Origin: Tritonibacter litoralis
GTDB taxonomy: Bacteria; Pseudomonadota; Alphaproteobacteria; Rhodobacterales; Rhodobacteraceae
DNA length: 64,000 nt
NCBI RefSeq assembly: GCF_009496005.1
Contig: NZ_WIBF01000001.1
Span: forward strand, 372,001-436,000
Direction of reading: 5' to 3'
Part shown: piece after piece, positions 9,943-19,075 of the stretch
Layout of the letters: the number at the start of each line of letters is the position of its first letter
Position numbering within the stretch: the first letter of the stretch is position 1
Notes under the pieces: model-generated
Told to the model about the DNA's origin: nothing
The model's input: the letters and a program-made list of their open reading frames with translations, nothing else
Database searches by the model: none
Translations under genes and position numbers: made by a program

Positions 9943-10464
9943 CTATAAAACGCCGATTTGAATGTTTTGGAACATGCCCCACAAGGACGTCACAAAAATC
10001 GAAACCACGCCGACCATCTGAGTGATCAGGCGACATTGGCCAAGCCGACGCAACAGCGCCTCGCCCGTCAGCGTATCGGTATGTATCACAAACGCAGCCC
10101 GCAGTGACACCAAGGACACAACCGTCATGGGAAAGGCGATCAGAAAGACGGCCTGGGCAAATTCAATCGAAAACCAGAACCCCAACACAGCCAAAGTGCT
10201 GAGGGCAAAGCAGACACAGGCCACCAGCCACAGTCCGGCCACATCCATCACGTGCAACCGCCGTGCGACGTTGATGCGCACCAAAGTCTCCAAATCCTGG
10301 TAGTGCTGCCCGCCCTTTTTGCGGGCGCGGTTCACGTGATCAAATGGCACACCAAGGATCCAATGGCTGGCTGTGGACCAGGCAATTGCCAGCACAATCC
10401 AATACCACAAATTCGAAAATGACCGCATATCAATCATTTCCGCCAACAAGTGAAAGAGATCCAC
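9943..10464 (-). CDS. Conserved membrane protein of Rhodobacterales, function unknown
   Basis: 173 residues with about four membrane segments: roughly residues 18-38, 80-100, 102-125 and 148-168. The N-terminus, with RSFSNLWYWIVLAIAWSTASHW, is characteristic of a family common in Rhodobacteraceae. Databases often label it 'component of SufBCD complex', but nothing in this sequence (no cysteine cluster, no Suf-like motif, no suf neighbours) supports an Fe-S assembly role. It sits 16 bases upstream of mfd in the same direction. The start at 10464 is the first ATG; a second ATG near residue 12 (MRSFSN) is possible. Confidence 0.7.
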   Translation of the reverse strand: MDLFHLLAEMIDMRSFSNLWYWIVLAIAWSTASHWILGVPFDHVNRARKKGGQHYQDLETLVRINVARRLHVMDVAGLWLVACVCFALSTLAVLGFWFSIEFAQAVFLIAFPMTVVSLVSLRAAFVIHTDTLTGEALLRRLGQCRLITQMVGVVSIFVTSLWGMFQNIQIGVL

Positions 10465-10629
10465 GCCCAGGTCCTTCTTTGGTCTTTTGGTCCAGCGCCG
10501 CGGCGCACGTCCCTATATCTACTGTCCAGCGACCAGACACAAGCCTGAGCACCCTGCGGCAACCTGCGCACCTTGTTTTTGTGGGCTTTCCGTGCAAACC
10601 AAGGGGAAAGCCACAATAAGAGCCATGTG

Positions 10630-11628
10630 ATGAAACCCACAGTCGCCCCCTTTCCCACTGCCCGTCTCCGCCGAACCCGCGCCACCCAGGCCCTGCGCAA
10701 TCTGGTGCGTGAGAATACGCTGAGCGTGGATGATCTGATCTGGCCGGTTTTCTTGCGTGACGGAAAAGACGTGATGGAGCCCGTAAGCTCGATGCCAGGC
10801 GTAATGCGGCAGTCGTTGGACAATGTGGTAAAATCCGCCAAAGAAGCCCAGGCCCTTGGGATTCCAGCGATTTGCCTCTTCCCTTATACGGATCCCGCGC
10901 TCAAGACCGAAGATTGTGCCGAGGCGTGGAACCCCGACAATCTGACCAACCGGGCCATTCGCGAGATCAAGGATGCGGCTCCGGACATCGCAGTTATGAC
11001 GGATGTGGCGCTGGATCCCTATAATATCAACGGCCACGATGGTTTTGTTGAAAACGGTGAAATCGTGAATGACCGCACCGTTGATGCGCTTGTGAAAATG
11101 ACCCTGGCGCAGGCCCGGTCGGGTGCGGACATTATTGGCCCTTCGGATATGATGGACGGTCGGATCAAGGGCATGCGCAGCGCGTTGGAAAGCGAAGGCT
11201 ATGCAAATGTGTCGATTTTGTCTTACTCGGCCAAATACGCCTCGGGCTATTACGGGCCATTCCGCGACGCCGTAGGCGCGTCGGGTGCGTTAAAGGGCGA
11301 CAAGAAAACATATCAAATGGACCCCGGCAACAGCGACGAAGCGCTGCGACTGGTTGAACGGGATCTGCAAGAAGGCGCGGATATGGTAATGGTGAAACCC
11401 GGCATCGCTTACTTGGATATTTGCCACCGCGTAAAAACAACTTTTGGCGTGCCAACCTTTGCCTATCAGGTGTCTGGTGAATACGCGATGATCATGGCCG
11501 CCGCCCAAAACGGGTGGATCAACGAAGACCAAGTCATGATGGAAAGCCTTTTGGCCTTCAAGAGAGCAGGTTGCGACGGGATTCTAACCTATTTCGCGCC
11601 ACGGGTGGCACAGCTGTTGAACAGCTAA
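10630..11628 (+). CDS. hemB: Delta-aminolevulinic acid dehydratase (porphobilinogen synthase)
   Basis: Condenses two 5-aminolevulinate molecules to porphobilinogen in haem, chlorophyll and B12 synthesis. The 332-residue protein has the two Schiff-base lysine regions, SYSAKYASGYYGPFRDA and MVMVKPGIAYLD. The metal-site loop reads DVALDPYNINGHDG in place of the cysteine-rich DVCLCxYxxHGHCG form, which marks the Zn-independent, Mg/K-dependent class typical of alphaproteobacteria. The ATG at 10630 (MKPTVAPFP) is the family start; the longer in-frame ATG at 10573 has no homology-like N-terminus. Confidence 0.95.
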   Translation: MKPTVAPFPTARLRRTRATQALRNLVRENTLSVDDLIWPVFLRDGKDVMEPVSSMPGVMRQSLDNVVKSAKEAQALGIPAICLFPYTDPALKTEDCAEAWNPDNLTNRAIREIKDAAPDIAVMTDVALDPYNINGHDGFVENGEIVNDRTVDALVKMTLAQARSGADIIGPSDMMDGRIKGMRSALESEGYANVSILSYSAKYASGYYGPFRDAVGASGALKGDKKTYQMDPGNSDEALRLVERDLQEGADMVMVKPGIAYLDICHRVKTTFGVPTFAYQVSGEYAMIMAAAQNGWINEDQVMMESLLAFKRAGCDGILTYFAPRVAQLLNS

Positions 11629-11753
11629 GCCGTCCCTTCACAATTGGCAGATTGTTGCTATTTCCAGCGCCCTGCGGATGACAATGGGCAAAGTTGAGCT
11701 TATAAATCCTGTTAGAACGGCAAAAAGCCGAGCTTGAAAACAGGACAGGCAAA

Positions 11754-12329
11754 ATGAGCAGTAATCAGAATTCGAAATTCACGCGACGTGGATTTACTTT
11801 GGGTGCCATGGCCGGTTTGGGTGTCACCGCCGCCTGTGGCAATGGTGTTGGCACCAGCAATGCCGCCAAAATTGACGCGCGCGTTGACGCAACGCTGGAC
11901 CAGATGTTCAGCCTGTATCCCAACACACGTGACCTCGCGAACAAGGCGACTGGCCTGTTGGTGATGCCACTGGTGACCGAGGCTGGCTTTGTCTTTGGCG
12001 GCGCATTTGGGCGCGGCGCGCTGCGGATCAATGATGTGACGGTTGACTATTATTCCACAGTCAAAGGCAACGCAGGCCTGCAAATCGGCGCACAGCAATA
12101 TGCACATGTGTTGTTCTTCATGACCCAGGATGCGCTGTCAAACTTCCGCCGATCGTCTGGCTGGGCCGCTGGTGCGGATCTGGAATATGTCATTCAGAAC
12201 GAAGGCAACGCATTGGCTGCGGATACAAACACGCTGACGTCCCCCATTTTAGCGGCAATTTTTGGTCAGGCCGGATTGCGAATTGGCGCAACCTTGGAAG
12301 GCACCAAATACACGCGTATTATCCCCTAA
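11754..12329 (+). CDS. YSC84-like lipid-binding-fold lipoprotein with twin-arginine signal
   Basis: 191 residues. The N-terminus TRRGFTLGAMAGLGVTAAC combines a twin-arginine pair, a hydrophobic stretch and a Cys that could be lipidated, although the lipobox has Thr at -3 and is not ideal. The mature part matches the YSC84/Ysc84-actin-binding domain family: LVMPLVTEAGFVFGG, GAFGRGAL, VTVDYYSTVKGNAGLQIGAQ. In bacteria these are periplasmic or outer-membrane-associated proteins, often linked to envelope stress, with no proven biochemical role. It stands alone downstream of hemB and converges on the dehydrogenase gene. Confidence 0.82.
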   Translation: MSSNQNSKFTRRGFTLGAMAGLGVTAACGNGVGTSNAAKIDARVDATLDQMFSLYPNTRDLANKATGLLVMPLVTEAGFVFGGAFGRGALRINDVTVDYYSTVKGNAGLQIGAQQYAHVLFFMTQDALSNFRRSSGWAAGADLEYVIQNEGNALAADTNTLTSPILAAIFGQAGLRIGATLEGTKYTRIIP

Positions 12330-12348
12330 GCCTAACCGCAAACGGGAA

Positions 12349-12373
12349 TGCCCCGGTCTGATGGACCGGGGCA
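12349..12373. terminator. Intrinsic hairpin between convergent genes
   Basis: A perfect 10-base-pair GC-rich stem, TGCCCCGGTC with GACCGGGGCA, and a 5-base loop, lying between the stops of the YSC84-like gene (+) and the dehydrogenase gene (-). The T runs are weak, so it may slow rather than fully end transcription in either direction. Confidence 0.6.
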
Positions 12374-12378
12374 AGCAC

Positions 12379-13251
12379 TTAACCAAGTTTACGCAAGCGT
12401 TTGATAAGGCTGGAGGTATCCCAACGCCCCCCGCCCATTTTCTGAACGTCTTTGTAATATTGATCAACCAGTGCGGTGACGGGAAGGCTTGCGCCATTTT
12501 CATCCGCTGCATCCAAACAGATGCCCAGATCCTTGCGCATCCAATCCACGGCAAATCCATGCTCAAACTCATCCGCCAGCATGGTTTCATAGCGGTTCGC
12601 CATCTGCCAGCTGCCAGCCGCCCCTTGCGAGATCACCTCAACCACGGATTTGCCATCAAGGCCCGATTTTTCAGCAAAATGCAGCGCTTCCGACAGGCCT
12701 TGAACAACACCGGCAATGGCAATTTGGTTGCACATCTTGGTCATCTGGCCCGCGCCGCTCTCTCCGATACGGCGGCAGATACGCGCATAGGCTTGCATCA
12801 CTGGCTCGGCTTTGGCATAGGCATCGCTATCTCCGCCACACATCACCGACAGAACACCATTTTCGGCCCCGGCTTGCCCGCCCGACACGGGCGCGTCCAC
12901 AAAAGACACGCCAATTTGTTGCGCCGCTTCATAAAGCGCCTGGGTGACTTTGGCCGAGACTGTTGTGTGATCAACAAAAACGCTGTCTGCGGCCATTCCG
13001 GCAAAGGCACCGTCGTCGCCCAAACAGACCGAGCGCAGATCATCATCATTGCCCACACAGCTCATGACAAAGGCGGCGCCCTGAACCGCCTCGCGCGGAG
13101 TCTTTGCAAAAGTACCGCCATACTCGGCAACCCAGCCTTCTGCCTTTGCGGTTGTGCGATTGTAAACCGTCACCTCATGTCCTGCCTTTTGCAGATGGCC
13201 GGCCATCGGATATCCCATCACACCCAGGCCCAGAAACGCTATTTTCGCCAT
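12379..13251 (-). CDS. NAD(P)-dependent beta-hydroxyacid dehydrogenase (3-hydroxyisobutyrate dehydrogenase family)
   Basis: 290 residues with the N-terminal Rossmann loop FLGLGVMGYPMAGHL, the substrate-binding signature FVDAPVSGGQAGAENG and the catalytic-lysine segment GAGQMTKMCNQ. The C-terminal helical domain contains the family pattern ending in KDL-G-CLDAA-E. Members oxidise 3-hydroxyisobutyrate or reduce tartronate semialdehyde; the sequence alone does not separate these. No valine-degradation or glyoxylate genes are adjacent, so a generic name is used. The ATG at 13251 is preceded by an AGGGGAAAG ribosome binding site. Confidence 0.88.
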   Translation of the reverse strand: MAKIAFLGLGVMGYPMAGHLQKAGHEVTVYNRTTAKAEGWVAEYGGTFAKTPREAVQGAAFVMSCVGNDDDLRSVCLGDDGAFAGMAADSVFVDHTTVSAKVTQALYEAAQQIGVSFVDAPVSGGQAGAENGVLSVMCGGDSDAYAKAEPVMQAYARICRRIGESGAGQMTKMCNQIAIAGVVQGLSEALHFAEKSGLDGKSVVEVISQGAAGSWQMANRYETMLADEFEHGFAVDWMRKDLGICLDAADENGASLPVTALVDQYYKDVQKMGGGRWDTSSLIKRLRKLG

Positions 13252-13363
13252 GTGCTTTCCCCTCTAAATAACTTGCCTTATGGTCGCACTGACCCTAGCA
13301 GCCCGTCGCGTCAGCGCAAGCAACGCAGCAGTATAAGATTTGAACGTCGAGAAAGATCACCAC

Positions 13364-15832
13364 ATGGCGCGATTGATAAATTTTCTTTTGAAAGCAGCTG
13401 CCTTTGGCGTTCTGTTGACGCTGGTTGCGGTGATTGCGGTTTACTTTCTCGCCTCTCAATCTCTGCCCACATATGACAAAGAAGTGGCGCTGCCTGGTGT
13501 CACTGCTCCGGTTGAGATCGTGCGCGACAATGCCAATGTCCCGCATATCTTTGGCAGCTTTGGGGCCAGTGACGAAGATGTGTATTTTGGGCTGGGATAT
13601 GCCCATGCGCAAGACCGCTTGTGGCAGATGACCGTGCTGCGGCGCACCGCGCAGGGTCGATTGTCCGAAGTCTTTGGCGCGCGCACTTTGGAAAGCGACA
13701 ATCTGATGCGCCGTCTCGATATCTACCGGCTTGCACAACAATCCGTCGCGGTTCAATCCGCTGGAACTCAGGCCGCGCTTCGTGCCTATTCTGCGGGCGT
13801 AAACGCGCGGTTGCTTGAGATCAATGAACACGCGCTTGGCCGCGGCGCGCCAGAGATGTTCCTGTTTCCGGCCCCTGTTGCGCCCTGGCAACCGGCCGAC
13901 AGTCTTGCCTTGTTGAAACTTCTGGCTGTTCAGTCATCAACGCAAATGCAGAATGAAATCCTGCGCACCCGCACCTCTTTGGCATTGCAAGACCCCGACA
14001 GGCTGCGCGATATTCTGCCGGATGCGCCTGGGAACGGCATCTCCGTGCTGCCGGAATACAGCGATCTTTTTCCCAGTCTAAAACAGTTCTCTAACGCCGC
14101 ATCCCCTCAACCATCCACATGGCCGCTTCCGGAACGTGGGTTTTCCAGCGCGTCCAATGCGTGGGCCGCAGCGCCAAAACGATCCGCAACGGGTGGCACG
14201 CTTCTGGCCAATGATCCGCACAATACGCTCACCGCGCCGTCGGCCTGGTATTTGGCGCGCCTCGAATTGGCCACCGGCGGCGTCATCGGTGCCACCCTTC
14301 CCGGCATTCCGGCCGTTCTCTCTGGTCGATCGGATGAACTGGGATGGGGGATCACCGCCTCATATCTGGATGATCAGGATCTCTATATCGAAGAGCTGAA
14401 CCCAGAAAATACCGAAGAATATAAGACACCCATCGGGTTTGCGAGTTTTCGAACACGGCGTGCGATCATCAACGTCAAAGATGCAACGCCCGTCACCTCC
14501 ACCCTACGCTGGACCGAAAACGGCCCCGTTTTGCCCGGTGGCATGTTCAACCTGTCCAGCATCACCCCGCCGGGCCATGTGGTCAGCCTTGCCTGGACGG
14601 CGCTGACGCCCAAGGATACCTCGATGACCGCTGCAATCGATCTGATGCGCAGTCAGAACGTAAACCAAGCCATCACCGCCGCCGAAGCGTTTGTTGCCCC
14701 CTCTTTCAATCTTGTACTGGCGGATCAGACGCAGATTGCAATGAAAACAATCGGGGCGGTTCCGCAACGCTCCAGCCGCCATCAAAGCAAAGGGCGTCTG
14801 CCCACCCCCGGTTGGCGGCGCGAAAACCGTTGGCAGGGGCGCGCACCCTATGCCGCGAACCCCATTTTCCGTAATCCCCGCGGTGGGATCCTTGGCAATA
14901 CCAACAACAAATTGGTCGAGCGTCCGTTCCCGAACCATATTTCCTATGACTGGGGCGATTCCCAGCGCATCCACCGGTGGCAGCGTTTGATGCAGACGCG
15001 CGAGGTTCACACCCGCGACAGTTTCATCGAGGCACAACAAGACACCGTTTCTTTTGCGGCGCGGACTCTGTTGCCCTTGATCGGTGCAGATCTATGGTTC
15101 ACCGGCGAGGCCGCCCCGCAAGGCACCCCCGAGCGCAAGCGCCAGACCGCGCTGAACCTCTTGGCGCAATGGAATGGAGAGATGAACGAGCATTTGCCCG
15201 AACCTCTGATCTATGCCGCATGGGTGCGTGCTTTGCAAAACCGCCTGATCGAAGATGACATCGGACCTTTGTCCAATGCATTCGCTCACGTTGACCCCCT
15301 GTTCATAGAACGTGTGTTTCGCGACATTGATGGAGCCTCCGCCTGGTGTGACATCCGTCAAAGCGCTCTGATCGAAAGCTGCTCCGACATTTCCCGACTG
15401 GCGTTGGATGATGCGATCCTTTGGATTGATGAGACCTATGGCGGGACCCTGGAGTCGCTGCGCTGGGGGGACGCGCATCAGGCCAACCATATTCACGAAG
15501 CCATGGGGCGTATCCCGGTCCTTCGGTATTTCGTCAATATTCGTCAGTCCACCAGTGGCGGTGACAACACCTTGCAACGCGGATTAACGTCCGGTCGTGG
15601 CTCTGCGCCGTTCACAAATACCCACGCCTCTGGCTACCGCGGCGTTTATGATTTTGCAGATCCCGACGGTTCGGTCTTTGTCACGTCAACCGGTCAATCC
15701 GGTCATTTTCTGTCCCGCTACTATGACGATCTATCACAACTGTGGCGGCGCGGCGAATATATTCCCATGTCGTTGGATGAGAACCTCGCGCGCGCGGCCT
15801 CGGTTGGGGTCACCCGAATTCTCCCACGATAG
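13364..15832 (+). CDS. Penicillin-acylase family Ntn hydrolase, membrane-anchored or secreted
   Basis: 822 residues. An N-terminal hydrophobic segment (about residues 8-32) acts as signal or anchor. The alpha subunit region holds VEIVRDNANVPHIFG and GLGYAHAQDRLWQM, both hallmarks of the family. Near residue 264 is ASNAWA, where the Ser would be the autocatalytic cleavage site and new N-terminal nucleophile of the beta chain; LLANDPHN follows as usual. Members cleave amides such as penicillins or acyl-homoserine lactones in the periplasm. Which amide is cut here is not known. The ATG at 13364 is preferred to an in-frame TTG at 13340. Confidence 0.9.
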   Translation: MARLINFLLKAAAFGVLLTLVAVIAVYFLASQSLPTYDKEVALPGVTAPVEIVRDNANVPHIFGSFGASDEDVYFGLGYAHAQDRLWQMTVLRRTAQGRLSEVFGARTLESDNLMRRLDIYRLAQQSVAVQSAGTQAALRAYSAGVNARLLEINEHALGRGAPEMFLFPAPVAPWQPADSLALLKLLAVQSSTQMQNEILRTRTSLALQDPDRLRDILPDAPGNGISVLPEYSDLFPSLKQFSNAASPQPSTWPLPERGFSSASNAWAAAPKRSATGGTLLANDPHNTLTAPSAWYLARLELATGGVIGATLPGIPAVLSGRSDELGWGITASYLDDQDLYIEELNPENTEEYKTPIGFASFRTRRAIINVKDATPVTSTLRWTENGPVLPGGMFNLSSITPPGHVVSLAWTALTPKDTSMTAAIDLMRSQNVNQAITAAEAFVAPSFNLVLADQTQIAMKTIGAVPQRSSRHQSKGRLPTPGWRRENRWQGRAPYAANPIFRNPRGGILGNTNNKLVERPFPNHISYDWGDSQRIHRWQRLMQTREVHTRDSFIEAQQDTVSFAARTLLPLIGADLWFTGEAAPQGTPERKRQTALNLLAQWNGEMNEHLPEPLIYAAWVRALQNRLIEDDIGPLSNAFAHVDPLFIERVFRDIDGASAWCDIRQSALIESCSDISRLALDDAILWIDETYGGTLESLRWGDAHQANHIHEAMGRIPVLRYFVNIRQSTSGGDNTLQRGLTSGRGSAPFTNTHASGYRGVYDFADPDGSVFVTSTGQSGHFLSRYYDDLSQLWRRGEYIPMSLDENLARAASVGVTRILPR

Positions 15833-15845
15833 CTGCGCGACAAAC

Positions 15846-15878
15846 AAAAGGGGCGGCCTGACACAGGCGCCCCTTTTT
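15846..15878. terminator. Bidirectional Rho-independent terminator
   Basis: AAAAGGGGCG pairs with CGCCCCTTTT, extended inward by CCTG/CAGG around an ACA loop with one bulged G. T runs occur on both strands, so it can stop the acylase gene and the convergent hflX transcript. Confidence 0.88.
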
Positions 15879-15898
15879 AATGGCCAGAAATCTTCCGC

Positions 15899-17170
15899 TT
15901 ACAGTTTTTTGAACCGCGCTTTCTGCTTGTCCGTCCACAGAACAGTCAGGGCAAAGCCATTGTCTGTCTGCTCTTCGCTTTGCACAACGTCCTGCTCAAA
16001 CAGCCAGGCACGTTGTTTGCCTTGCGCAAAAGTCAGATCCAGGTCCTCTTCGAACCGTTTTCCCTGCAACAGCTGTGCGATCGTTTCCAAAAGGTCAGAC
16101 AGACCTTCACCGGTCAGCGCGGAAATCGCATGAAGCGCATCGTCGCGCGCTGCACGGTCACGCCGGGCGTCCGCTTCTTCTTCGCCCAGCTGGTCCAGCT
16201 TGTTCCAAACTTCAATCATGGGCCGGTTTTCATCCACGCCAAGCGAGGACAAGATCGCCTCGACATCTTCTGCTTGGGTTTGGGTTTCCGCATGGCTGAT
16301 GTCGCGCACATGCAGGATCACATCCGCCGCCAAGACCTCTTCCAATGTCGCGCGGAAAGCCGCGACCAACTCGGTCGGGAGGTCCGAGATGAAGCCTACG
16401 GTGTCGGATAAGATCACTTCAGGGCCATCCGGCAACTGCACCCGCCGCATGGTCGGGTCCAAAGTCGCAAAGAGCATGTCTTTGGCCATCACGTCCGCAC
16501 CGGTCAAGCGATTGAACAACGTGGATTTTCCCGCGTTGGTATATCCCACAAGGGCAACAATTGGATAAGGGATTTTCGCCCGTGCCGCCCGGTGCAGAGT
16601 TCGTGTCTTGACAACTTTTTCCAATTGGCGACGCAGACGCACCAATTGTTCGTCAATCGCACGACGGTCCGCTTCGATTTGGGTTTCACCGGGGCCACCC
16701 ACAAAGCCAAGCCCACCCCGTTGGCGCTCCAAGTGGGTCCAGGCCCGCACCAAACGGGTGCGCTGATAGCTGAGCGCTGCCATTTCAACCTGCAACACAC
16801 CTTCGCGGGTACGCGCGCGGTCCGAGAAGATTTCAAGGATCAGCCCGGTCCGGTCAAGGATTTTGACCTTCCAAGCCTTCTCCAGATTTCGCTGCTGAAC
16901 CGGCGACACCGGTCCGTCAATCAGCACCAGCTCCACGTCTTCAGCTTTGAGCCTTTGCGCCAGTTCTTCAATTTTGCCAGACCCGAACAGATATCCGGGC
17001 TGCGCTTTGGGCAAACGCACGACATCGTTGCCGATCACATCCAGATCGGGCAACGCAACGGCAAGCGACACAGCCTCTTCCAGCGCCGCCGCTGGTTCAC
17101 GGCGGGACTGTTCAGATTTGATATCCGGATGCAGCACCCACGCTCGGGTGCGCTTCCTGTCGTGTTCCAT
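15899..17170 (-). CDS. hflX: Ribosome-associated GTPase HflX
   Basis: A 423-residue GTPase that binds the 50S subunit and splits stalled ribosomes under stress. The N-terminal HflX domain includes LVLIDGPVSPVQQRNLEKAW and RTGLILEIFSDRARTREG. It is followed by the family linker GGPGETQIEADRR and the GTPase motifs GYTNAGKSTL (G1), DTVGFI (G3) and NKLD (G4). The ATG at 17170 shares one base with the hfq stop (TGATG), giving tight coupling. A TTG three bases further upstream is also open but less likely. The hfq-hflX order is conserved in alphaproteobacteria. Confidence 0.95.
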   Translation of the reverse strand: MEHDRKRTRAWVLHPDIKSEQSRREPAAALEEAVSLAVALPDLDVIGNDVVRLPKAQPGYLFGSGKIEELAQRLKAEDVELVLIDGPVSPVQQRNLEKAWKVKILDRTGLILEIFSDRARTREGVLQVEMAALSYQRTRLVRAWTHLERQRGGLGFVGGPGETQIEADRRAIDEQLVRLRRQLEKVVKTRTLHRAARAKIPYPIVALVGYTNAGKSTLFNRLTGADVMAKDMLFATLDPTMRRVQLPDGPEVILSDTVGFISDLPTELVAAFRATLEEVLAADVILHVRDISHAETQTQAEDVEAILSSLGVDENRPMIEVWNKLDQLGEEEADARRDRAARDDALHAISALTGEGLSDLLETIAQLLQGKRFEEDLDLTFAQGKQRAWLFEQDVVQSEEQTDNGFALTVLWTDKQKARFKKL

Positions 17171-17409
17171 CAAGAGGCGTCTTCACCTTCATAAAGGCTG
17201 ATCGGCTGGGCCGGCATGATCGTCGAAATTGCATGTTTATAAACAAGCTGGGATTGACCATCGCGACGCAGCAGGACGCAAAAGTTATCAAACCAGGTGA
17301 TCACTCCCTGAAGTTTCACACCGTTGATAAGGAAGATTGTAACAGGAACTTTGGTTTTGCGAACATGGTTCAGGAACGCATCCTGAAGATTCTGTCTGTC
17401 CGAAGCCAT
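17170..17409 (-). CDS. hfq: RNA chaperone Hfq
   Basis: A 79-residue Sm-like protein that pairs small RNAs with mRNAs. The Sm1 motif covers [19 protein letters not shown], and Sm2 is the YKHAISTI segment, the alphaproteobacterial version of YKHAIST. The start is set at ATG 17409 ([10 protein letters not shown]), the family N-terminus; the longer in-frame ATG at 17454 adds 15 non-conserved residues. The short acidic tail is typical of the class. The gene is co-transcribed with hflX by a 1-base stop/start overlap. Confidence 0.96.
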   Translation of the reverse strand: MASDRQNLQDAFLNHVRKTKVPVTIFLINGVKLQGVITWFDNFCVLLRRDGQSQLVYKHAISTIMPAQPISLYEGEDAS

Positions 17410-17541
17410 TTTTATTATCTCGCTTTTTTTCTTGTGCCACGCGCTGCGGACCAACGCGCATGTTTTTTGCTAGTATGAACGCAGAGTAAATAAGTTTCCA
17501 CCCGAAAAATCCACACTTGCCACATGGTTAAACGTGATCGA

Positions 17542-19074
17542 TCAACTGCGCCAGAGGTTTGGAGACAGAAGTGCGATGAAAGCCAAAGTTTCCAAGCGTC
17601 CAAGAACCATAGCAACACATAGGATCAATTTTGCAGGGCTCGACAAAAATTCCAATGCAATCGGCCCACTGCCGGCGATTTCCGTCAATGGACCCGTGGT
17701 TGACAGCATTGCAACCGACAGAATCAAAGCGTCCTCAAAACTCGCCCCAACTGCGGACAGCATTGTGCTGATCACCGCCAACGAGAGTGCAAACAGCATA
17801 AAAAACACCCATGCCACATAGGCACCGTTGCGCTGCAAACGCTTGGTCATTTTTCCGCCGCCAGAAACAGAGGAAGGATGAACAAGACGTTCCATCTCCC
17901 CTAGCCCATTCAAATAAAGCGCATAAACCCGCAAAAGTTTTACGCCGCCTGCCGTAGTGGCCACACCGCCACCAATCATCGCCATGCCCATCAAAATCAT
18001 CCCAGGTGTTTCAAGCCCTGACCAGGCCTGGGCTGATTGCCATTGCGCGCTTTCAAACCCGGTAGTGCTTAGGAAAGACATCACAGTGAACATCGCCCCC
18101 CAAAGGGCTGACAACGCAAGCCAAAATCCGTCTCCTGCGCTGATTTCTAGAGCTGCAAACCAATGGCGTATGAACAGCATCAAGGGTACTGAAATTGCAA
18201 GTAAAAGCCCCAAGCGGAATTCGGGGTCACGATCGAGGCGACGGCTTTCCGATCCAAGGGTATCGGACGAGAATGTCAGGCGCGACAGCGAGAAGAACAT
18301 GAACAAGAACATGATCATCTCGCCGCCCAAGCCGCTGGTGGCATTTTCGACACCTCCGACACCTGAAATTCCAGATGTCGACATTACGGACATGGCATGG
18401 ATCAAAGCGGGGGTGAACGACCCTCCCGTCGAAAGCAACAACAGCCAAAGTGCCAGTGTTAGACCCACATATATGGGTGCGAGGGCGCGAAAGACGATCA
18501 CCAATTGCTGGCGGGCCTCGCTCTTTTCCATGTGGGGCGCTGCCACCACACCGCCGGGTTCTCCGCGCGCTGTGACTTCAAACCCGCCCAAGGACAAAGG
18601 CGCTAAAACGGCAGATGCGGCAAGCAACATCAAAAAACCACCAAGCCAGGCAACAAGTCCTCGCCATAAGTGAATACTGCTGGGCAAGCGGTCGCCGTCG
18701 CCGAAGATGGCTGCTCCGGTCGTCGTGATTGAACTGACCATGTCAAAATATGCGTTCAAAAACCGAGTATTACCCAAAGCATCCGAAACTGGCACCGCAA
18801 GGAAAAGAGGCAAAACCACAAAGGTCGCCAGTAACGACAAAAGCTGCCCGGGCATCCCATACTGTGGAACCTTGTTTCCCATAGACAAGCCAATCAAAAT
18901 AACCAGCATCAGGCCAAGGATACCGGAATAGAAAAAGCTTTGCGACGTTGGGTGATCGTCCAAAATCAGTGCATGAATCGCCGGTATCCACATCGCGAAA
19001 GACGCCACGCCCCCAATCAAAAGGAACAGTGGCAACCGCAGAACACTGTGCGTTTTCTGTCGCTTACGAGCCAT
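17542..19074 (-). CDS. trkH: Trk-type potassium uptake membrane subunit TrkH
   Basis: A 510-residue membrane protein with four repeats of the M1-pore-M2 type. The first selectivity loop is visible in DMVSSITTTGAAIFGD, and others in AMSVMSTSGISGVGG, MSFLSTTGFESAQW and LSVAMLSTTGPLT. It forms the K+ translocation path and is gated by cytoplasmic TrkA. The start at 19074 (MARKRQ) leaves a single base after the trkA stop; an upstream in-frame ATG at 19140 would run back into trkA. Divergence from enterobacterial TrkH is large but the filter residues are kept. Confidence 0.92.
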   Translation of the reverse strand: MARKRQKTHSVLRLPLFLLIGGVASFAMWIPAIHALILDDHPTSQSFFYSGILGLMLVILIGLSMGNKVPQYGMPGQLLSLLATFVVLPLFLAVPVSDALGNTRFLNAYFDMVSSITTTGAAIFGDGDRLPSSIHLWRGLVAWLGGFLMLLAASAVLAPLSLGGFEVTARGEPGGVVAAPHMEKSEARQQLVIVFRALAPIYVGLTLALWLLLLSTGGSFTPALIHAMSVMSTSGISGVGGVENATSGLGGEMIMFLFMFFSLSRLTFSSDTLGSESRRLDRDPEFRLGLLLAISVPLMLFIRHWFAALEISAGDGFWLALSALWGAMFTVMSFLSTTGFESAQWQSAQAWSGLETPGMILMGMAMIGGGVATTAGGVKLLRVYALYLNGLGEMERLVHPSSVSGGGKMTKRLQRNGAYVAWVFFMLFALSLAVISTMLSAVGASFEDALILSVAMLSTTGPLTEIAGSGPIALEFLSSPAKLILCVAMVLGRLETLAFIALLSPNLWRS

Positions 19075-19075
19075 T

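Noticed and set aside
12262-13476. 404-codon plus-strand frame
   Set aside because: It runs antisense through the dehydrogenase gene and out into the acylase gene; low-complexity His/Arg-rich product.
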